Assembly: GCF_000770635.1 (NCBI RefSeq) | Contig: NZ_AVBF01000032.1 | Coordinates: forward strand, 1 to 47,455 | Source of the DNA: Pontibacillus yanchengensis Y32 | GTDB lineage: Bacteria > Bacillota > Bacilli > Bacillales > BH030062 | DNA length: 47,455 nucleotides | Reading direction: 5' to 3' | Part shown: one piece after another, positions 1-8,268 of the stretch | Layout of the letters: each line of letters begins with the position of its first letter | Position numbering within the stretch: the first letter of the stretch is position 1 | Translations under genes and position numbers: made by a program | Notes under the pieces: model-generated | What the model saw: the letters and a program-made list of their open reading frames with translations, nothing else | The model's database searches: none | What the model was told of the DNA's origin: nothing

Positions 1-25
1 TCCAAGTCTTCCAGATTATGCTTCT
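1..25 (-). repeat. Leader of dispersed structured repeat (copy 1, cut by window edge)
   Basis: Read on the minus strand this matches the leader found at 13818, 14405 (minus) and 47384: GCATAATC, then GGAAGACTTGGA. In the intact copies this forms an 8-bp hairpin (ATCTTGAA / TTCGAGAT) around a GACTTGRR loop. Here the second arm and any structured core lie outside the window. Confidence 0.55.
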
Positions 26-35
26 TATCTTGAAT

Positions 36-92
36 AAGGCTATTTTATTTGTTGATTTCCAAATCAAAAACCAAACTTTAATATAGCCTTTT
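36..92. repeat. Palindromic arms of a repeat with no core
   Basis: AAGGCTAT (36-43) pairs with ATAGCCTT (83-90), and inside it TTGATTT (52-58) pairs with AAATCAA (61-67) across only two bases. The right arm (72-92) reappears at 38411-38431 with two differences in 21 bases. From memory, such arms flank a GC-rich structured repeat in Bacillaceae; here the arms abut directly, so this may be an empty or core-deleted copy. It could also end transcription arriving from the left. Confidence 0.45.
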
Positions 93-201
93 GTTTCTTG
101 GAGTGTACAATGACTAGCCGACTAAAAAGATTAATATACATGTTTGTGAAAAAGTAATAAGGGAACATGTTTATCAAAAAGATAGGATGGTGACATGTGT
201 T

Positions 202-1815
202 TTGATTTTGAATAATGTTAAGATTTATCAACCTAATGGGGACTTTGATAAAGAAGAGATATATCATCTACATATTGAAAATGGCTACTTCTCTTCTATA
301 CATAAAGGAATAAGTAATGAAGAAGGTAATCATGTCATAGATGGCAAAGGTAGAACAGTAGTACCAGGCTTCACAGATTCTCATATGCATTTACTTCGTT
401 TTGGGATGTTGAAAAATGAATTGGATTTAACACAAGTGACAAGTTGGACAGAAATGAAAAAGGAAGTAGAAGCCTACTATCCGGAGATTGAAGAAGCAGA
501 TTGGATTTTTGGTAAAGGTTTCAATGATGGTGCTTTTACAGATATCGATCACTTGCTAACAGCAGAGGATTTAGACGAAATTAATGTTAATAAGTATATG
601 TATTTCATGCATCAGGATGGTCATGAATGTGTCATTAGTAAGAAATTACTCAAGCGGTTAGAGGAAGAAGAAGATTTTCACAAAGAACCTGAGGTATTTA
701 AAGAACGAGATGATCAAGGGAATTTAACGGGACGTTTTAAAGATACGGCTGTTCACTATATAAATCATCATCTCTGGGAACGCTCGATAGAACATGCAAA
801 AGAGTCACTATCAGTAGCGCTACCATATTTACTTGAGAATGGTATCACCACTGTTCATTCAGATGATAGAAGTTTTGTTGGTTCCTACCAATCGCTTTGG
901 AAAACGTACACATCACTAGAAGAAGATGGTAAACTACCGATTGAGGCGTACTTACATCACTATATTTTTGATCAGAAGGACTTAGATGAATTCATTGAGA
1001 ATTTTCACAAGCGGACAGGGGAAGGTACTGATCGCGTAAAAGTAGGTGCTATCAAAATTTTCTTAGATGGTACGCAGCGATTACATACAGCTGCCATGCG
1101 TCAACCTTATCCAGATTCCCCAGATACAACTGGATATTTAATTTATGACCAAGACCAACTTAATAAAATGATTCAGACAGCAGCTAGTCATGGGATGCAA
1201 GTAGCTGTCCATGCTTTAGGTGATCGGGCCGTCCAATCAGCTATTACGGCTTTTGAACAACCAGAAGCTCGTACTAAAAAATTACGTCATCGTATTATTC
1301 ATGCTCAAACGCTTGCAGAAGATTTACTAGAAAGAATGGAAGATTTGGGAGTGTATATTGAAACACAGCCTTCCTTTTTAATGGACGAATGGAATCAAAA
1401 GGATCAATGGACACCTAAAGATATCTTGCCATACTGTGATGCATTTGGAAGTATGATTAACCATAACATCCCTATTACACTTAGTTCTGATGCGCCAATT
1501 GGAGCCTTGGATCCGATTGTATCCATTTTTGGAGCGGTTAATCGAATGGATGAAAATTATCAGCCGAGTGGAGGGTGGATGCCTAGTGAAAAAATTACGT
1601 TAGATCAAGCATTTTCAGGCTTCGGTACCATTCCCTCTGAGCTAGAATGGAATGAAGGTGTAAAGGGAAGGGTATCAGAAGGCTATCAAGCAGATTTTGT
1701 ATTATTGAATCATCATCCTAATGACATAAGTACTGAAGACATTCTGCAACTTCATGTTCAATCGACATGGATTAAAGGGGAAAAAGTATATTCAAAAACC
1801 ACTGATGGTCAATAG
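202..1815 (+). CDS. Amidohydrolase family protein (YtcJ-like)
   Basis: Metal-dependent amidohydrolase of the YtcJ/imidazolonepropionase-like group, cytoplasmic, about 540 residues as usual for the family. Visible metal and active-site motifs in order: GFTDSHMHLL (HxH of the beta-barrel start, near residue 61), a QDGHE segment, AIKIFLDGT (likely carboxylated lysine), AVHALGDRAV, HRIIHAQ and the late LSSDAPIGALDP aspartate. The substrate cannot be told; the family includes N-formyl and amide hydrolases. I prefer the TTG at 202, which sits nine bases after an AGGATGGTG ribosome binding site; the ATG at 187 in the same frame overlaps that site and would add five residues. It is a single-gene unit closed by the hairpin at 1884. 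Function class is secure, reaction is not. Confidence 0.85.
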   Translation: MILNNVKIYQPNGDFDKEEIYHLHIENGYFSSIHKGISNEEGNHVIDGKGRTVVPGFTDSHMHLLRFGMLKNELDLTQVTSWTEMKKEVEAYYPEIEEADWIFGKGFNDGAFTDIDHLLTAEDLDEINVNKYMYFMHQDGHECVISKKLLKRLEEEEDFHKEPEVFKERDDQGNLTGRFKDTAVHYINHHLWERSIEHAKESLSVALPYLLENGITTVHSDDRSFVGSYQSLWKTYTSLEEDGKLPIEAYLHHYIFDQKDLDEFIENFHKRTGEGTDRVKVGAIKIFLDGTQRLHTAAMRQPYPDSPDTTGYLIYDQDQLNKMIQTAASHGMQVAVHALGDRAVQSAITAFEQPEARTKKLRHRIIHAQTLAEDLLERMEDLGVYIETQPSFLMDEWNQKDQWTPKDILPYCDAFGSMINHNIPITLSSDAPIGALDPIVSIFGAVNRMDENYQPSGGWMPSEKITLDQAFSGFGTIPSELEWNEGVKGRVSEGYQADFVLLNHHPNDISTEDILQLHVQSTWIKGEKVYSKTTDGQ

Positions 1816-1883
1816 CGAATGGTTGAACCATATCATCATAAAAAGGAATTAGTTTTTTGTTGGTTAGTTAAGTTACATTATAA

Positions 1884-1914
1884 CCTGTCGATTTTCCTCG
1901 GCAGGGTCTTTTTT
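1884..1914 (+). terminator. Intrinsic terminator after amidohydrolase gene
   Basis: CCTGTCGA (1884-1891) pairs with TCGGCAGG (1898-1905) with one wobble, followed by GTCTTTTTT. It separates the amidohydrolase from the next gene, so the two are probably not one operon. Confidence 0.8.
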
Positions 1915-1941
1915 ATGAACGAGTAGGAGAGTGACATTGAA

Positions 1942-2919
1942 ATGCAATGGAGCGAGCATAAAGGGTACAGTCGTATGATTAAAGAAAATAAGTTAACAAT
2001 CGGTCTGACACTACCACTAGAGCATCATGGTCAAGAACGACCAACGATGAACGACCAAGTAGAACGAGTTCAGTTAGCAGAGCGTTTAGGCTTTAGTGCC
2101 ATTTGGTTTCAAGACGTGCTATTAGAGGACCCAACGTTTCATGATCCTTCAACTGGACAAGTGTATGATAGTCTATTGTATCTTACCTACATAGGTGCAC
2201 ATACAACTATTATTAATCTTGGTACCGCTGCTGTCGTATTGTCTTTGCGACATCCATTACGATTAGCTAAAGAAGCGGCAACCATTGAGAACTTGTTTCC
2301 TGAACGTTTCATGTTGGGGATATCATCTGGAGATCGTCGGAGAGATTTTGAAGGGTTGCATATCCCGATTATGGAAAGAGGTAAGATATTCAGAGAGGCT
2401 TTTCAGTTTTACGAACATGTCTTGCATAGTGAATACGAAGATTACCAATCCCCCTTAGGAAAAATAGAAGGTGCTACACTTGTACCAAAACCTAACACTC
2501 CAATCCCCACCTTTATTACAGGTTATGCTCAACAGACCCTTGATTGGGTAGCAGAGCATGGAGATGGTTGGATGTTTTATCCGCAATCATTAGATAAACA
2601 GCAATCACTTATCAAACAGTATAGAAACAAAGTAAGTGATAAAAGTGGAGTCGCATTTAAACCTTTCTTTCAACCACTTGTAATGGACCTTGCTGAAGAT
2701 CCTAATCATGAGCCTGAAAAAATAAAATTAGGCTATAAACTAGGTTCTAAAGCGTTGATAGCATGGTTGAAAGAGCATGAAGCAATCGGAGTAAATCATG
2801 TGATGATCTCTTTGTCGAATAGTAGCAGAGAAGTAGAGGAGGTTATGAGGGAACTTGGGGAAGTGGTATTACCGCATTTTCCACCACATCATACATTTCC
2901 TTTTGAAAAAGAGAGATAG
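1942..2919 (+). CDS. LLM class (luciferase-like) oxidoreductase
   Basis: Flavin-dependent monooxygenase-type TIM barrel, 325 residues, cytoplasmic. Features seen: N-terminal beta strand LTIGLTLPLE, ERLGFSAIWFQDVLLEDP, the NLGTAAVVLSLRHPLRLAKE segment typical of F420/FMN-dependent luciferase-like proteins, and ERFMLGISSGDRRRDFEGL. It resembles the Bacillus TIGR03571 (BA3436-type) luciferase-like group as I remember it. No catalytic substrate is known for that group. ATG 1942 follows AGGAGAG at a good distance; ATG 1975 (starting MIKENKLT) is an alternative nearer the domain start. It is monocistronic, with a terminator in front and a convergent gene after it. Confidence 0.82.
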   Translation: MQWSEHKGYSRMIKENKLTIGLTLPLEHHGQERPTMNDQVERVQLAERLGFSAIWFQDVLLEDPTFHDPSTGQVYDSLLYLTYIGAHTTIINLGTAAVVLSLRHPLRLAKEAATIENLFPERFMLGISSGDRRRDFEGLHIPIMERGKIFREAFQFYEHVLHSEYEDYQSPLGKIEGATLVPKPNTPIPTFITGYAQQTLDWVAEHGDGWMFYPQSLDKQQSLIKQYRNKVSDKSGVAFKPFFQPLVMDLAEDPNHEPEKIKLGYKLGSKALIAWLKEHEAIGVNHVMISLSNSSREVEEVMRELGEVVLPHFPPHHTFPFEKER

Positions 2920-2951
2920 TTAATGTGTAACTAAATATAAAATATCGATTC

Positions 2952-2977
2952 TAAAAAATACTTAGTAGTAACTCCGA
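2952..2977. repeat. 26-bp interspersed repeat, copy 1
   Basis: Matches 9151-9176 at 25 of 26 positions (T or C after TTAGTAG). Both copies start with TAAAAAATACTTAGTAG and end AACTCCGA, and both lie between a plus-strand gene and a minus-strand gene that converge. Nature unknown. Confidence 0.6.
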
Positions 2978-2987
2978 CCATAGTAGC

Positions 2988-3020
2988 AAAAAAAGAGGCA
3001 AACGCTTTAACCGTTTGCCT
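2988..3020 (-). terminator. Intrinsic terminator of ispA
   Basis: AGGCAAACG (2996-3004) and CGTTTGCCT (3012-3020) form a perfect 9-bp stem; on the minus strand it is followed by a CTTTTTTT tract (2988-2995), 14 bases after the ispA stop codon. Confidence 0.88.
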
Positions 3021-3033
3021 ACAATTAATAAGG

Positions 3034-4047
3034 TTAATTTTTAACGTAACTGTGTTGTTTTGTTCGATGTTCATTCCAATTTATTGTAAATGTATTTAAT
3101 AGATTGTCTAATTTCTCAACTAAAGTAAGGGTTAATAGTCCATTGCCTTCAGCTTGAGAGGAATGACCAAGAGGAACGGTTCTTCTAATTAACTGCGCGT
3201 ATAGTTCTGGTTCTGAGAGTCTTCTGTTAAACTGCGTTTCAGTAATGTTCACTAACAACGATAATGCACCTGAAATATGTGGCGTGGCCATGGATGTACC
3301 AGATAAACGCGCGTATTTTCCATCTATATATGTTGATAGTATCTTTACTCCTGGTGCTACCAAGTCTATTTCATCATTAGTATTTGTAAATGAAGCAATA
3401 TTTCTATTGAAATCAATGGCCCCAACTTGTATTACTTCATTATAAGCTCCTGGATAGGCATACTCATCTGTTCTAGCTTGTCCATCCCCGTTATTACCAG
3501 CAGCACATACAACAGATACACCTTGATTCACAGCGTATTGGATTGCTTCATGTAATTCAGGGACATCACTTGGGCCACCTAATGACATGGACATTACTCG
3601 AACTTCTTCTCCGTTAGGACCTTTCCAATTTGTTGCGTAATTAATGGCATCAATGATCCAATTCATTTTTCCTTGTCCTTCTCCAGTAAGCACTTTAAGA
3701 ATAAGTAAGCTACTCTCAGGTGCTACGCCAGTTACCCCTGAGTTGGTTTGAGAGGCAGCAATTGTACCAGCTACATGGGTACCATGACCATTATTATCAT
3801 TAAAGTTATTTTCATCACTATTGTAGTCCGTTGTAAAGTTTTTACCTCCAATAATACGACCTTGTAAATCAGGGTGGTTGATTTCACATCCTGTATCTAT
3901 GACGGCAACTATATTTCCTTTGCCTTTTGTAGCAGATTCCCAAACTAAAGGAGCCTCAATCATCTCCACACCTTCTGGAACAATGGAAGAACTGTCTAAA
4001 ATCTGTTCCGTCTTATAAGGAATTAATTGTACGTCTGCCATATTCAC
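3034..4047 (-). CDS. ispA: Intracellular subtilisin-like serine protease IspA
   Basis: Peptidase family S8 endopeptidase, 337 residues, without signal peptide, so acting in the cytoplasm. Catalytic triad visible: D51 in VAVIDTG, H88 in [10 protein letters not shown]252 in [10 protein letters not shown], with oxyanion N185 in CAAGNNGDG. The N-terminus carries LIPY (residues 8-11), the motif of the short propeptide that blocks the active site of intracellular subtilisins until it is clipped; calcium dependence is known for the family. Sequence closely follows Bacillus IspA through [13 protein letters not shown] and the C-terminal [10 protein letters not shown]. Start ATG has GGAGGGTG upstream. 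It stands alone with its own terminator. Expected role is protein turnover in stationary phase (family knowledge). Confidence 0.95.
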   Translation of the reverse strand: MNMADVQLIPYKTEQILDSSSIVPEGVEMIEAPLVWESATKGKGNIVAVIDTGCEINHPDLQGRIIGGKNFTTDYNSDENNFNDNNGHGTHVAGTIAASQTNSGVTGVAPESSLLILKVLTGEGQGKMNWIIDAINYATNWKGPNGEEVRVMSMSLGGPSDVPELHEAIQYAVNQGVSVVCAAGNNGDGQARTDEYAYPGAYNEVIQVGAIDFNRNIASFTNTNDEIDLVAPGVKILSTYIDGKYARLSGTSMATPHISGALSLLVNITETQFNRRLSEPELYAQLIRRTVPLGHSSQAEGNGLLTLTLVEKLDNLLNTFTINWNEHRTKQHSYVKN

Positions 4048-4203
4048 CCTCCATTTGAAATAGTTGTTATATTTCTAGAATACACGAAGAGAGGGGTAAT
4101 AAAATAGTAAAAAATCAGAAAATTAAAACAATAATGCTATGTACCTACTAGTTGTGCCAACCAACTTAAGAAACTTTCTCATTTAATAGGCATTAATACA
4201 TAT

Positions 4204-4239
4204 AAAAATCCCCCTTCTAAATAGAAGAGGGGGGATTTT
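4204..4239 (-). terminator. Intrinsic terminator of yfkAB
   Basis: AAAAATCCCCC-TTCT (4204-4218) pairs with AGAA-GAGGGGGGATTTT (4223-4239); on the minus strand the stem ends in a run of T. It lies between the yfkAB stop and the ispA promoter region. Confidence 0.82.
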
Positions 4240-4281
4240 CTGGAAAAGCAAAAAAACCATTGAGAGGGTAAGTGCTTTATT

Positions 4282-5406
4282 CTACAAAAGACTTATATTC
4301 GCACTTCTTTGTCGGAAGTCAACACCCTGGTAATACGTATTCTTAACAAGAACATTAGGTCCAAGGCATTTTGCCATAGGACAATGACAATTAAGTTGCT
4401 GAGCTATAGTCGATTGTTGCCATTTATGAAATGCATCCGGTAAAGATGTGTTTTGTATGTTTCCTAATCGTGGTTCGTCTCCAAAATCAGTTACGATAAT
4501 TTCTCCACTAAAGATGTTTACGTTTAAACGTGAACGTCCATCAGGGTCATTACGAACGGTGACATTCGGTTCTTCATGGAGTCTTTGTTGAAGAGACAAT
4601 GCTTCTTTGTCAGAACTACAAGGATAAAAAGGAAGCGTACCAAATAGCATCCATATATCTTTTTTTCGGTGATCGAGTAATCGATGGATACCTTCTTTCA
4701 TCTCATCTAAAGAGAGAATATCCAGGTCACTTGCAAAATCAGCAGGATACATAGGGTGAACCTCATGTCGAGCACAACCCATCTCGATTATATGATCATG
4801 GATTGATTCTAAGTACGGGAGGGTTCGTCTATTTAACATTGTTTCAGCAGATACCATGACACCTTCTGCAGATAGCTTTTGTGAATTTTCTACCATGCGA
4901 TGAAAGTATTGCTCACGTACTCGTTCTGGAGGTTTCTTTTCCATGTTCCGAAACCCAGTGTGTACGAATTCCTCTATCGTTCCCCAATTGTGAGAGATAT
5001 GTAATACATCTAAATAGGGGATGATATCTTTATATCGTTCATATGGTAGAGTCAAATTCGAATTGATTTGTGTCCTTGCCCCACGTTCATGTGCATATTT
5101 CAATAATGGAACGACATACTGATCAACGGACTTTTTCGAAAGGGCAGGTTCTCCTCCTGTTATACTTACCGCACGAAGATGAGGTATTTCATCTAAGCGT
5201 TTTTTTAATAGGTCAAAAGGAAGTGCATCCGGGTCCTTTTGTTTTAATGTGTAGCCAACAGCGCAATGTTCGCACCGCATATTACATAAATGAGTAGTCG
5301 TAAACTCAACATTTGATAGAGTGATACCACCATGCTCCTCAACATCCATATAGGCTTCCCATGGATCATTAGAAGGGGTGATAGGGTGAAGCTTCATGTT
5401 TTGCAT
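4282..5406 (-). CDS. yfkAB: Radical SAM/CxCxxxxC motif protein YfkAB
   Basis: Radical S-adenosylmethionine enzyme of unknown substrate. The [4Fe-4S] cluster motif is C41, C45, C48 (TTHLCNMRCEHC), followed by VSITGGEPALS (SAM-binding GGEP). The C-terminus has the family-defining CxCxxxxC, C340-H-C342 and C347, which probably binds a second Fe-S cluster. In B. subtilis the locus is annotated as split yfkA/yfkB; here it is one uninterrupted frame. I start at ATG 5406 because GGGAG lies nine bases ahead and the length (374) fits the family; an upstream in-frame ATG at 5445 would add 13 residues without a good ribosome binding site. Transcribed alone, divergent from the SDR gene. Product and pathway unknown. 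Confidence 0.92.
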   Translation of the reverse strand: MQNMKLHPITPSNDPWEAYMDVEEHGGITLSNVEFTTTHLCNMRCEHCAVGYTLKQKDPDALPFDLLKKRLDEIPHLRAVSITGGEPALSKKSVDQYVVPLLKYAHERGARTQINSNLTLPYERYKDIIPYLDVLHISHNWGTIEEFVHTGFRNMEKKPPERVREQYFHRMVENSQKLSAEGVMVSAETMLNRRTLPYLESIHDHIIEMGCARHEVHPMYPADFASDLDILSLDEMKEGIHRLLDHRKKDIWMLFGTLPFYPCSSDKEALSLQQRLHEEPNVTVRNDPDGRSRLNVNIFSGEIIVTDFGDEPRLGNIQNTSLPDAFHKWQQSTIAQQLNCHCPMAKCLGPNVLVKNTYYQGVDFRQRSANISLL

Positions 5407-5578
5407 TATATGAAACTCCCTTTCTTCTTTAGTTTCTTTATACAACAGCTACCATTCTATCATGTATGTTGCAAAAAAAGAAGAACGACTCTTATGCAGA
5501 CGAGTCATTTTCCCTTTTTGTACACATATTTTTGCCGTGTTGAATGTAAGACCTTACCAATTGTTAGCCTATTGTTAT

Positions 5579-5604
5579 GCTTAACATTCATGTAATCAGG
5601 GAAA
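5579..5604 (+). promoter_or_regulatory. Sigma-B-like promoter for the SDR gene
   Basis: GCTTAA (5579-5584), 14 bases, GGGAAA (5599-5604). This fits the general-stress consensus GTTTAA-N12/14-GGGWAW with one mismatch. The start codon is 44 bases further. Inferred from sequence only. Confidence 0.45.
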
Positions 5605-5647
5605 AAGGCACAAGTGATAGTAATAAAATTCTCATGGAGGGATATTT

Positions 5648-6388
5648 TTGGCAAGTTTACAAGGAAAGACAGCAATCGTAACAGGTGCAAGTAGTGGCAT
5701 AGGCGAAGCTATAGCGAAGCATTTAGCTCATGAAGGCGCAAATGTTGTCCTAGCTGCTCGTCGACAAGAACGTTTGGAGGAACTAGCAAAAGAAATAGAA
5801 GATTCAACTTCAGTTAAAACAAAAATCTCCATAACAGATGTAACGAAACAGAGTGAAATGGAAGCACTCGTTACAGAGACGAAAGAAGAATTTTCTTCTG
5901 TAGATATGTTTATAAACAATGCTGGGGTAATGCTTTTATCATTCTTGAAGAATGACAAGGTGGAAGAATGGGAGAAGATGATAGATGTAAATATAAAAGG
6001 TGTTTTATTTGGCATCCATGCTGCACTACCAACTATGCTTAAACAAGAGTCAGGTCATATTGTAAACGTATCTTCTGTAGCAGGTCATGAAGTATTCCCT
6101 GCTAGTAGTGTGTATAGTGCTACAAAATATGCAGTTCGAGCTCTTTCAATGGGGATGGAAAAAGAACTATCTAGCTCTGGGGTGAGGGTAACGAACGTAT
6201 CACCAGGCGCAGTTTCCACTGAGTTACCAGAGCATATCACGGATGAGGAAGTCCTCGATATGTTTAAAGACCGTCAAGGACGTATCACGCTTGAATCAGA
6301 TGATATAGCGCGTTCTGTTGTTTATGCTGTTACACAACCAGAATACGTAAACGTTAATGAAGTAATGGTAAGACCGATGAAAAAATAA
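5648..6388 (+). CDS. SDR family NAD(P)-dependent oxidoreductase
   Basis: Classical short-chain dehydrogenase/reductase, 246 residues. Cofactor motif TGASSGIG near residue 12, NNAG near residue 90, a catalytic serine in NVSSVAG and the YSATK tyrosine/lysine pair near residues 155-159; the PGAVSTEL segment follows. An arginine pair (AARRQERL) after beta strand 2 suggests NADP(H). The start is TTG 5648, seven bases after GGAGG. Substrate cannot be deduced; the closest groups in memory are the YdfG-like serine/3-hydroxy acid dehydrogenases. A sigma-B-like promoter upstream fits the known tendency of several Bacillus SDR genes to be general-stress genes. It ends in a strong terminator before the convergent acyP. 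Confidence 0.88.
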   Translation: MASLQGKTAIVTGASSGIGEAIAKHLAHEGANVVLAARRQERLEELAKEIEDSTSVKTKISITDVTKQSEMEALVTETKEEFSSVDMFINNAGVMLLSFLKNDKVEEWEKMIDVNIKGVLFGIHAALPTMLKQESGHIVNVSSVAGHEVFPASSVYSATKYAVRALSMGMEKELSSSGVRVTNVSPGAVSTELPEHITDEEVLDMFKDRQGRITLESDDIARSVVYAVTQPEYVNVNEVMVRPMKK

Positions 6389-6425
6389 ACGTATTTACAT
6401 TCTGTTTCTTAAATAAAAAAATGTA

Positions 6426-6457
6426 GACCCAGAACCATTTTAGGTTCTGGGTCTTTT
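6426..6457 (+). terminator. Intrinsic terminator after SDR gene
   Basis: GACCCAGAACC (6426-6436) and GGTTCTGGGTC (6443-6453) pair perfectly over 11 bp, followed by TTTT. Because acyP converges from the right, it may serve both genes. Confidence 0.88.
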
Positions 6458-6480
6458 ACATAATAGTTGTGTGAGGAAGA

Positions 6481-6753
6481 CTACTTAATATCAAAAGCTT
6501 TATATCCTTCAAGTGTCGATGCTTCATCAATGTCTACATCTGTAATTTTTGCATACGGGCTAGGTCCTTGTTTAATAGCTTCAATAAAGGATGTCATGTC
6601 TTCATCTTGCCCCTCAGCTTCGATTTCAACGGAACCATCATTTCGGTTACGAACCCAACCAGTAATATTGAACTCTTTGGCTTTTTGTTGTGCTGAAAAT
6701 CGAAAGCCAACACCTTGGACTCTTCCTTTTACTAATAAATGTACATGTTGCAT
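6481..6753 (-). CDS. acyP: Acylphosphatase
   Basis: Small cytoplasmic enzyme that hydrolyses acyl phosphates such as carbamoyl or acetyl phosphate. 90 residues, the usual size. Motifs: GRVQGVGFR with catalytic R18, and GWVRNRNDGSVEIEAEG with catalytic N36; the fold's C-terminal strand is FDIK. I choose ATG 6753 because AGAGGTGA sits just upstream; the GTG at 6762 in the same frame overlaps that ribosome binding site. Next gene upstream on the same strand is the SplA-like gene, about 100 bases away, so the two could share a transcript. Confidence 0.93.
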   Translation of the reverse strand: MQHVHLLVKGRVQGVGFRFSAQQKAKEFNITGWVRNRNDGSVEIEAEGQDEDMTSFIEAIKQGPSPYAKITDVDIDEASTLEGYKAFDIK

Positions 6754-6852
6754 TGTACTCACCTCTACTCATTGTCGTCGCTATGATTTAGTTCACTAAC
6801 TTTATTCCCGTTTTAGCTGTAAAGTTAAACGACAAGAAACAGAAGAGGCTAT

Positions 6853-7110
6853 TTATTCATCGAATGGTTGGTCAGGGAAAAGCTCCTTAAAAGCGTCTTC
6901 CGCTGCTGCTTCTGATGTAAATAAGGCATCATTTTCCTCAATAAGGTGGTATGCTTCATGCAAAAATAACGCCACATCCTCTGGGTTGTGAGGGTGTTTC
7001 ACAATTTCTGCTTGTTTAATGTTTGCCACGGTAGGTGTATGGGGATTACGGTAAATAACATACACTTCATCACCTTCATTCACTTCTCTTGGGTCTACCA
7101 TTGGATCCAA
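6853..7110 (-). CDS. SplA-domain small protein
   Basis: About 85 residues, acidic, dominated by GDEVYVIYRNPHTPTVANI and an alpha-helical acidic tail. This resembles SplA, described in B. subtilis as the negative regulator of the spore photoproduct lyase operon splAB; the resemblance is from memory. No splB gene follows, so the role here may differ. The likely start is the TTG at 7110, six bases after AGAGGTG; GTG 7119 overlaps that site, and ATG 7101 is also possible. Divergently oriented from the P1 peptidase gene. Confidence 0.7.
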   Translation of the reverse strand: MDPMVDPREVNEGDEVYVIYRNPHTPTVANIKQAEIVKHPHNPEDVALFLHEAYHLIEENDALFTSEAAAEDAFKELFPDQPFDE

Positions 7111-7213
7111 ATGTATCACCTCTTATTTATTGTTTCTATTAGTGTGTGTGCATACCGTAGAAGTTAACAAAAATTGTTCGTGTTAAAAAAAGGAAAGAGG
7201 AGGAGGTTGTATA

Positions 7214-8194
7214 GTGGAACGTATTTTAATCCAAAATATAAAAGGCTTTAAGATTGGCCACGCTGAACATTTAGATGGAATAACTGGCTGTACCACTATT
7301 TTATGTCCAGAAGGCGCAATTGCTGGGGTTGATGTAAGAGGAGGAGCTCCAGGTACCAGGGAAACAGACTTATTATCGTCAGAAAACTTAGTGGATACTA
7401 TTCATGCCATGTTTATGTCTGGTGGAAGTGCATACGGTCTCGATGTAGGTAGTGGGATTATGAAGTTTCTCGAGGAGCAACAGATTGGATTTGATGTTCA
7501 AGTTGCGCGAGTCCCTATTGTACCAGGTGCGGTTCTTTTTGATTTAGCGGTAGGATCGCCTACAATTCGTCCAAATCAAAAATTGGGTTACACGGCAGCT
7601 CAAAATGCATATCATCTCGCAGATGAAAGAGAAGGATCCATTGGTGCAGGGACAGGGGCTACAGTTGGGAAATGTTTGGGGATGGATTATTCTATGAAGG
7701 GTGGTATTGGAACATTTGCTGTGAAAGTTGGCGAATTACAAATAGGAGCTGTTGTAGCAGTTAATAGCTTCGGTGATATATATGATCCAGAAACAGGAGA
7801 GATTATTGCTGGAGTATATGATCAAAAAAAGCAATCCTATCTGAATACAGAATCGATTATGTTTGAGGCACCTCCTGACCAACAAGAAACAAATCGGTTC
7901 AGCGGTAATACTTCCATTGCTACTGTTTTAACAAATGCTAAACTTACCAAGGCAGATGCAAATAAGATGTCATCAATGGCTCATGATGGTTTTGCCAGAA
8001 CAATGAGACCTGCTCATTCTATGGTAGATGGGGATACTATATTTACGATGTCAACCAATGAAATAGATGCAGATTTGAATGTAGTCGGTCATCTAGCATC
8101 TTATGTTGTTCAGCAAGCAGTAGTCAGAGCCATAAAAGAAGCAGATAGCCTTGGAGGCATTATTAGTTATAAAGATCTAAATAAAGTAAAATGA
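7214..8194 (+). CDS. P1 family (S58/DmpA-type) aminopeptidase, self-processing
   Basis: 326-residue member of the P1/DmpA/NylC N-terminal-nucleophile hydrolases, which cleave their own chain to expose a catalytic Ser or Thr. Recognisable blocks: GFKIGHAEHLDGITGCT at the start, the VDVRGGAPGTRETDLL motif, MFMSGGSAYGLD, GAGTGATVGK and GGIGTF. By comparison with NylC, the N232/T233 bond in SGNTSIATVLTNA is the expected self-cleavage site (inference). Substrates in the family include beta-peptides, D-amino acid amides and nylon oligomers, so the real one cannot be named. GTG start at 7214 follows AGGAGG. The alpha/beta hydrolase gene lies 74 bases downstream on the same strand. Confidence 0.88.
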   Translation: MERILIQNIKGFKIGHAEHLDGITGCTTILCPEGAIAGVDVRGGAPGTRETDLLSSENLVDTIHAMFMSGGSAYGLDVGSGIMKFLEEQQIGFDVQVARVPIVPGAVLFDLAVGSPTIRPNQKLGYTAAQNAYHLADEREGSIGAGTGATVGKCLGMDYSMKGGIGTFAVKVGELQIGAVVAVNSFGDIYDPETGEIIAGVYDQKKQSYLNTESIMFEAPPDQQETNRFSGNTSIATVLTNAKLTKADANKMSSMAHDGFARTMRPAHSMVDGDTIFTMSTNEIDADLNVVGHLASYVVQQAVVRAIKEADSLGGIISYKDLNKVK

Positions 8195-8211
8195 ATGGAT
8201 GACTTCACCAT

Positions 8212-8235
8212 TTTACATAATATGATTATGGTTAA
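8212..8235 (-). repeat. 24-bp intergenic repeat (dif-half-like), copy 1, minus orientation
   Basis: On the minus strand it is identical over 24 bases to 30250-30273 and matches 41207 closely. It contains CATAAT-CAT-ATTATG followed by TAAA. The right half resembles the XerD half of the Firmicutes dif site as I remember it. Function unknown; here it lies between two plus-strand genes. Confidence 0.6.
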
Positions 8236-8268
8236 CTAGCGATAGTTTCTGAATAAGAAGGTGAAAAA

